A stretch of DNA of 64,000 nt from Prochlorococcus sp. scB243_495K23. GTDB taxonomy: Bacteria; Cyanobacteriota; Cyanobacteriia; PCC-6307; Cyanobiaceae. Shown piece by piece: positions 56,902-64,000 of this stretch. The stretch spans positions 103,996 to 167,995 of the forward strand of contig JFLW01000086.1 of NCBI GenBank assembly GCA_000635495.1, read 5' to 3'. The notes under the pieces are model-generated. The model ran no database searches. It saw only the letters and a program-made list of their open reading frames with translations, and had not been told where the DNA came from. The stretch's first letter is position 1, and every line of letters starts with the position of its first letter. Position numbers and translations under genes: made by a program.

Positions 56902-57438
56902 CTATTCAAGAAAAACTCCTTCCTCATTATCAACATTATTTAAACGTAAACTAATACTTTCTATTTTACTAGTTGGTACTTTTTTGCCACAAAAATCTGG
57001 CTGAATGGGTAATTCTCTATGACCTCTATCTACCATTACTAATAACATCACCCTTTGAGGTCTGCCCCATGAATATAAAGCATCCATTGCAGCTCTAATT
57101 GTTCTACCTGTGTAAATTACATCATCTATTAAAAGAATTTCTTTTTTCTCAATAGGAGTTGGAATATCAGCAGCTTGTATTAGGCGAGTTCCAACTCTAT
57201 TTTGGTCATCTCTATAAAAAGTTGGATCAATTGTTCCTTTTCTAACTCTTAAACCTGTTCTTGAGAATAATTCCTTTTCTATGACTTCGGTCAGAGGAAT
57301 TCCTCTTGTCGGTATACCAATCAATAGAAGGTTATCCAGTTTTTTTACTTTTTCGATAATTTCGCAAGTTAAACGCGAAATAGTTTTTCTAAGTTCAACT
57401 TCAGTAAGTATTACAATCTTTTTTGACTTCTTGGACAT
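56902..57438 (-). CDS. pyrR: bifunctional PyrR uracil phosphoribosyltransferase/regulator
   Basis: LIGIPTRGIPL, ILLIDDVIYTGRTIRAAMDAL. Confidence 0.9.
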   Translation of the reverse strand: MSKKSKKIVILTEVELRKTISRLTCEIIEKVKKLDNLLLIGIPTRGIPLTEVIEKELFSRTGLRVRKGTIDPTFYRDDQNRVGTRLIQAADIPTPIEKKEILLIDDVIYTGRTIRAAMDALYSWGRPQRVMLLVMVDRGHRELPIQPDFCGKKVPTSKIESISLRLNNVDNEEGVFLE

Positions 57439-57575
57439 GATTTATCAAGAAATAAAATTAATCTAATATTTTCATAAATTAGCAAAAGCTAACTATGTTA
57501 AATATAAATTGTTAAAGAGTAACGTTTGAAGCTAAATTTAAGGTTGGATCAGTTAACAATGAATTTGATCTAAAT

Positions 57576-59198
57576 ATGTCAAAGATTAGCAGCAAAAATA
57601 TAAAAAGTTTAAGTGTTCCTCAGAGCCCTGTAGTTCTTGCAATACTAGATGGTTGGGGATATCGAAAAGAAAAATCAGATAATGCTATAAAAAGTGCCCG
57701 TACACCAATCATGGACTCATTGTGGCATGCTTACCCCCACACGCTAATAAGTGCCAGTGGATCTGATGTAGGCCTACCAGATGGTCAAATGGGCAATTCA
57801 GAGGTGGGGCACCTTACCATTGGTTCGGGAAGAATAATACAACAAGAACTTGTAAGGATTTCGAATATTGTCAAAAATAATCAATTAGGCTTGGTCAATG
57901 AATTAAAAAAGATGGCTGCTTCATTAAAGAAAAATAATTCTACTTTGCATATCATGGGACTATGTTCTGATGGAGGAGTTCATAGTCATATTGATCATTT
58001 ATTAGGTTTAATAAAATGGGCATCTGATAATAAACTTAAAAAAGTTGCAATCCATATTATTACTGATGGTAGAGATACTCCTGCAAAAAGTGCTTTGAAA
58101 TATTTAAATCAAATAGAATCATGTATAAAAAAATATAACGTAGGCGAAATAGCTTCCATATGCGGAAGATACTGGATAATGGATAGAAATCTTTTATGGG
58201 ATAGAACAGAAAAAGCATATTCTAATTTGACTGATCCAGATATTCAAATAACAAATTTTTCTCCCAAGGATTACATAGAAAAAAGTTATGCCAAAAACAT
58301 AACCGATGAATTTATAGAGCCAATACGAATGTCTGAAAACTATCTTAAAGATGGAGATAGTTTAATTTGCTTTAATTTTCGTCCAGACAGAGCAAGACAA
58401 ATAGTCAAAGCCCTTTCACTCAATCAATTCTCAGACTTTGAAAGAAAAAATTATCCAAATCTAGAATTTGTTACTTTTACTCAATATGATCCCAACTTTC
58501 CCGTTAAAGTTGCATTTCCTCCTGAATCACTCAATAATTTTATAGGCCAAATAGTTTCAGAAAACGGACTTAAACAATACAGAACTGCGGAAACTGAAAA
58601 ATATCCTCACGTAACATACTTTTTCAATGGAGGAGTTGAAATACCCTTACCTGGAGAAGAGAGACATTTGATTCCATCTCCAAGAGTCGCAACCTATGAT
58701 ATGAAACCCGAAATGTCTGCTGAGGAATTAACTATTAGTTGCTCTAAAGCAATTAAAAGCGGGAATTATGCTTTTGTTGTAATCAATTTTGCCAATCCTG
58801 ATATGGTTGGTCATACAGGCAACATGGATGCAACAATTAAAGCTATAGAAAAAGTAGATAAATGTATAGGTCAAATAGTTAATGCTACTGGAGAAATGGG
58901 CGGAAGCATTGTTATTACAGCTGATCATGGTAACGCAGAGGTAATGAAAGGATCGGAAGGAGAACCATGGACAGCACACACAATAAATAAAGTTCCATTA
59001 ATTTTGATTGAAGGTGAAAAAAGAAAAATACCAAATATGGGAAACGAAATTAATTTAAGAGAAAACGCGGGGCTAGCAGATATTGCTCCCACTTTATTGC
59101 AATTATTAAATCTTCCAGTACCAAGAGAAATGACAGGCAAATCGCTTATTCAAGAAATTGAATTAAAGGGTTATAATAAGGTCGTTCAACACGTTTAG
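57576..59198 (+). CDS. gpmI: 2,3-bisphosphoglycerate-independent phosphoglycerate mutase
   Basis: [37 protein letters not shown]. Confidence 0.95.
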   Translation: MSKISSKNIKSLSVPQSPVVLAILDGWGYRKEKSDNAIKSARTPIMDSLWHAYPHTLISASGSDVGLPDGQMGNSEVGHLTIGSGRIIQQELVRISNIVKNNQLGLVNELKKMAASLKKNNSTLHIMGLCSDGGVHSHIDHLLGLIKWASDNKLKKVAIHIITDGRDTPAKSALKYLNQIESCIKKYNVGEIASICGRYWIMDRNLLWDRTEKAYSNLTDPDIQITNFSPKDYIEKSYAKNITDEFIEPIRMSENYLKDGDSLICFNFRPDRARQIVKALSLNQFSDFERKNYPNLEFVTFTQYDPNFPVKVAFPPESLNNFIGQIVSENGLKQYRTAETEKYPHVTYFFNGGVEIPLPGEERHLIPSPRVATYDMKPEMSAEELTISCSKAIKSGNYAFVVINFANPDMVGHTGNMDATIKAIEKVDKCIGQIVNATGEMGGSIVITADHGNAEVMKGSEGEPWTAHTINKVPLILIEGEKRKIPNMGNEINLRENAGLADIAPTLLQLLNLPVPREMTGKSLIQEIELKGYNKVVQHV

Positions 59199-59220
59199 AG
59201 TAAATAAAAGTTTTTAAGCA

Positions 59221-59448
59221 ATGATTCAAATTATTAATTGGATTTGGGTATTTTCTGGAGTTCTTCTCATTCTCTTAGTTTTACTTCATAGTCCCAAAGG
59301 TGATGGAATGGGAGGAATAGCCGCTAGTGGAAGCTCTATGTTCAACAGCGCAAGTAGTGCAGAAGCCTCTCTAAACAAAATAACTTGGACTTTTTTAGTG
59401 ATATTTTTGTCTCTAGCAATTATTCTTAGCGCTGGTTGGATTTCATAA
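59221..59448 (+). CDS. secG: SecG preprotein translocase subunit
   Basis: LHSPKGDGMGGIAASGSSMFNSASSAEASLNKITW. Confidence 0.9.
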   Translation: MIQIINWIWVFSGVLLILLVLLHSPKGDGMGGIAASGSSMFNSASSAEASLNKITWTFLVIFLSLAIILSAGWIS

Positions 59449-59456
59449 AACTTAAA

Positions 59457-59483
59457 AAAGGGACCATTTTGAATGGTCCCTTT
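59457..59483. terminator. bidirectional terminator between secG and groEL
   Basis: AAAGGGACCATT TTG AATGGTCCCTTT. Confidence 0.9.
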
Positions 59484-59512
59484 CAAAAATTTATTGCAAA
59501 CTATTGTTTAGT

Positions 59513-61177
<1,665 letters not shown>

Positions 61178-61201
61178 TTAATAATTTTTGAAACAAACAT
61201 T

Positions 61202-61513
61202 TTAGCTTACTACAGCTAAAATATCCTTTTCTGAGAGCAAGACATATTCATCTCCTCCCAATTTAATGTCTGTGCCAGCATATTTGCTGTACAAAACTTT
61301 ATCGCCAATACTCACTTCTGGAGTTTGTCGAGAACCATCGTCATTAAGTTTGCCAGGGCCCACCTGAGCAACTTCTCCAACCTGTGGTTTTTCTTTAGCT
61401 GAATCAGGCAAAAGAATGCCCCCAGCAGTTTTTTCCTCAGATGCGGAAACTTTAATAAATATTCTATCTCCCAGTGGTTTTACTGTAGAGACTGTAAGTG
61501 AAACAGCTGCCAT
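61202..61513 (-). CDS. groS: co-chaperonin GroES
   Basis: [34 protein letters not shown]. Confidence 0.98.
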
Positions 61514-61630
61514 AGATTAATGGAGGATCATGATTGAGACGCTTTGCGCCATAAAAATGGAAAGAGAAATTCTCCATCCGTATCATCAACAACATAATCT
61601 GCAAAGCGGCAATTAAACCATACTTAAACT

Positions 61631-61646
61631 GTGCGGGTGGCCGAAC
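61631..61646 (-). promoter_or_regulatory. K-box heat-shock/light regulatory element upstream of groES
   Basis: Minus: GTTCGGCCACCCGCAC fits GTTCGG-NNAN-CCNNAC. Confidence 0.6.
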
Positions 61647-61728
61647 CCATTTAACGAATCTACCCATGAGGTGGTAGTATTTTCGGATTATGAGCTGTTT
61701 AAATCAGCTATTCATCACCAATCAATAA

Positions 61729-63192
<1,464 letters not shown>

Positions 63193-63232
63193 ATATTTAA
63201 ATATATATTTAACCTTCAATAATTTTAAATTA

Positions 63233-63637
63233 ATGGCAATTTCTCTAAAAGTTTTAGCTCCTAATAAAAATGTTTATCAAGGCGAAGCTGAAGAAGTAAT
63301 CCTTCCTAGTACTACAGGTCAAATTGGTGTACTACCAGGACATATCTCTTTAGTTACTGCCATAGATATTGGTGTTTTAAGGCTAAGAATGAATTCCCAG
63401 TGGAAATCAATAGCCCTTATGGGAGGCTTCGCTGAAATTGAATCAGATGAAGTTATAGTTCTAGTAAATAATGCTGAAATTGGTTCTGAAATTAATGTTC
63501 AAAATGCTGAACAAGATCTTAAAGAAGCAAAATTAGCAATTAGCAAATTTTCTGAAAATGAAAAAAATCCAGAGAAAATTAAAGCCTTGAAAGAAATTTC
63601 AAAGGCTGAGGCTAGGATTCAAGCTGCAAAGAACTAA
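63233..63637 (+). CDS. atpC: ATP synthase F1 epsilon subunit
   Basis: [36 protein letters not shown]. Confidence 0.95.
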   Translation: MAISLKVLAPNKNVYQGEAEEVILPSTTGQIGVLPGHISLVTAIDIGVLRLRMNSQWKSIALMGGFAEIESDEVIVLVNNAEIGSEINVQNAEQDLKEAKLAISKFSENEKNPEKIKALKEISKAEARIQAAKN

Positions 63638-63640
63638 TAT

Positions 63641-64000
63641 TTAAGCGGTTCCACAAAAAGTTACTTCGGGAAACTTTAATTTAGCTTCTTCTAATTTTTT
63701 TGTTTTACCTTCTTCTTGCCAATAATTTATCACTTCAGTAGCTTTATTCAATATCTCTACTCTTTCATTATCTGTAATCCAACCTTTATTCTCAAGTTCA
63801 CTTTTTAATTTTTCCCAAGCATCATCTCTTGGCCAAAAATAATAAGCCGTAAGGGGGCTTGGGCCTCCACCTACTATTTGATCCACCGCTAAAGCCACAT
63901 TATCAGGTAACCACAATACTTTAATTATGAACCTTCCTTCATCAGGTTTAGGGGTATAACCTGTAGGCACCCCATCTTCATCAATTGTGGCAGCTGCCAA
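63641..64000 (-). CDS. PSRP-3/Ycf65-like ribosomal protein (partial at window edge)
   Basis: [53 protein letters not shown]. Confidence 0.85.
   Translation of the reverse strand: MAAATIDEDGVPTGYTPKPDEGRFIIKVLWLPDNVALAVDQIVGGGPSPLTAYYFWPRDDAWEKLKSELENKGWITDNERVEILNKATEVINYWQEEGKTKKLEEAKLKFPEVTFCGTA

Overview
AT-rich cyanobacterial window, best read as a high-light Prochlorococcus genome (hli genes, DUF3804/DUF4278-type microproteins, core order rpoZ-hsp70-pyrR-gpmI-secG-groEL/ES // atpB-atpE-ycf65 at the right end). About 53.5-64 kb is ordinary core. About 0-53 kb is accessory-rich. It carries fatty-acid desaturases, hli genes, many microproteins, an aminoethylphosphonate-type ABC transporter with PhnX-like, FAD oxidoreductase and PhnZ-like genes, two polysaccharide-lyase-like genes, PhoX and a porin. 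The most unusual structure is a modular family in 17.4-48.5 kb. A repeated element, ATTGACAGTCGAT dyad + TAnnAT + hairpin + U-tract ending at a start codon, sits in front of unrelated small genes. A second repeated junction, (A/T)TGAAACGCTTACTAC, supplies a start codon and signal peptide (MKRLLLPLLAALALPTAVNA) to unrelated secreted proteins and usually overlaps or abuts the stop codon of an upstream ORF. The two junctions are fused in three copies encoding a 10-aa MKRLLLAPLY-like peptide. Copies point rightward on the left side and leftward on the right side of the phosphonate cluster. Other signals: a hairpin carrying a 10-nt match or complement to the Yfr1 motif, a probable Downstream-peptide (glutamine aptamer) RNA before a DUF4278-like ORF, two covarying RNA hairpins with a shared loop, a 71-bp inverted repeat, and a direct repeat of the EVE-gene start flanking the porin. 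No database search was run; family calls come from reading motifs.
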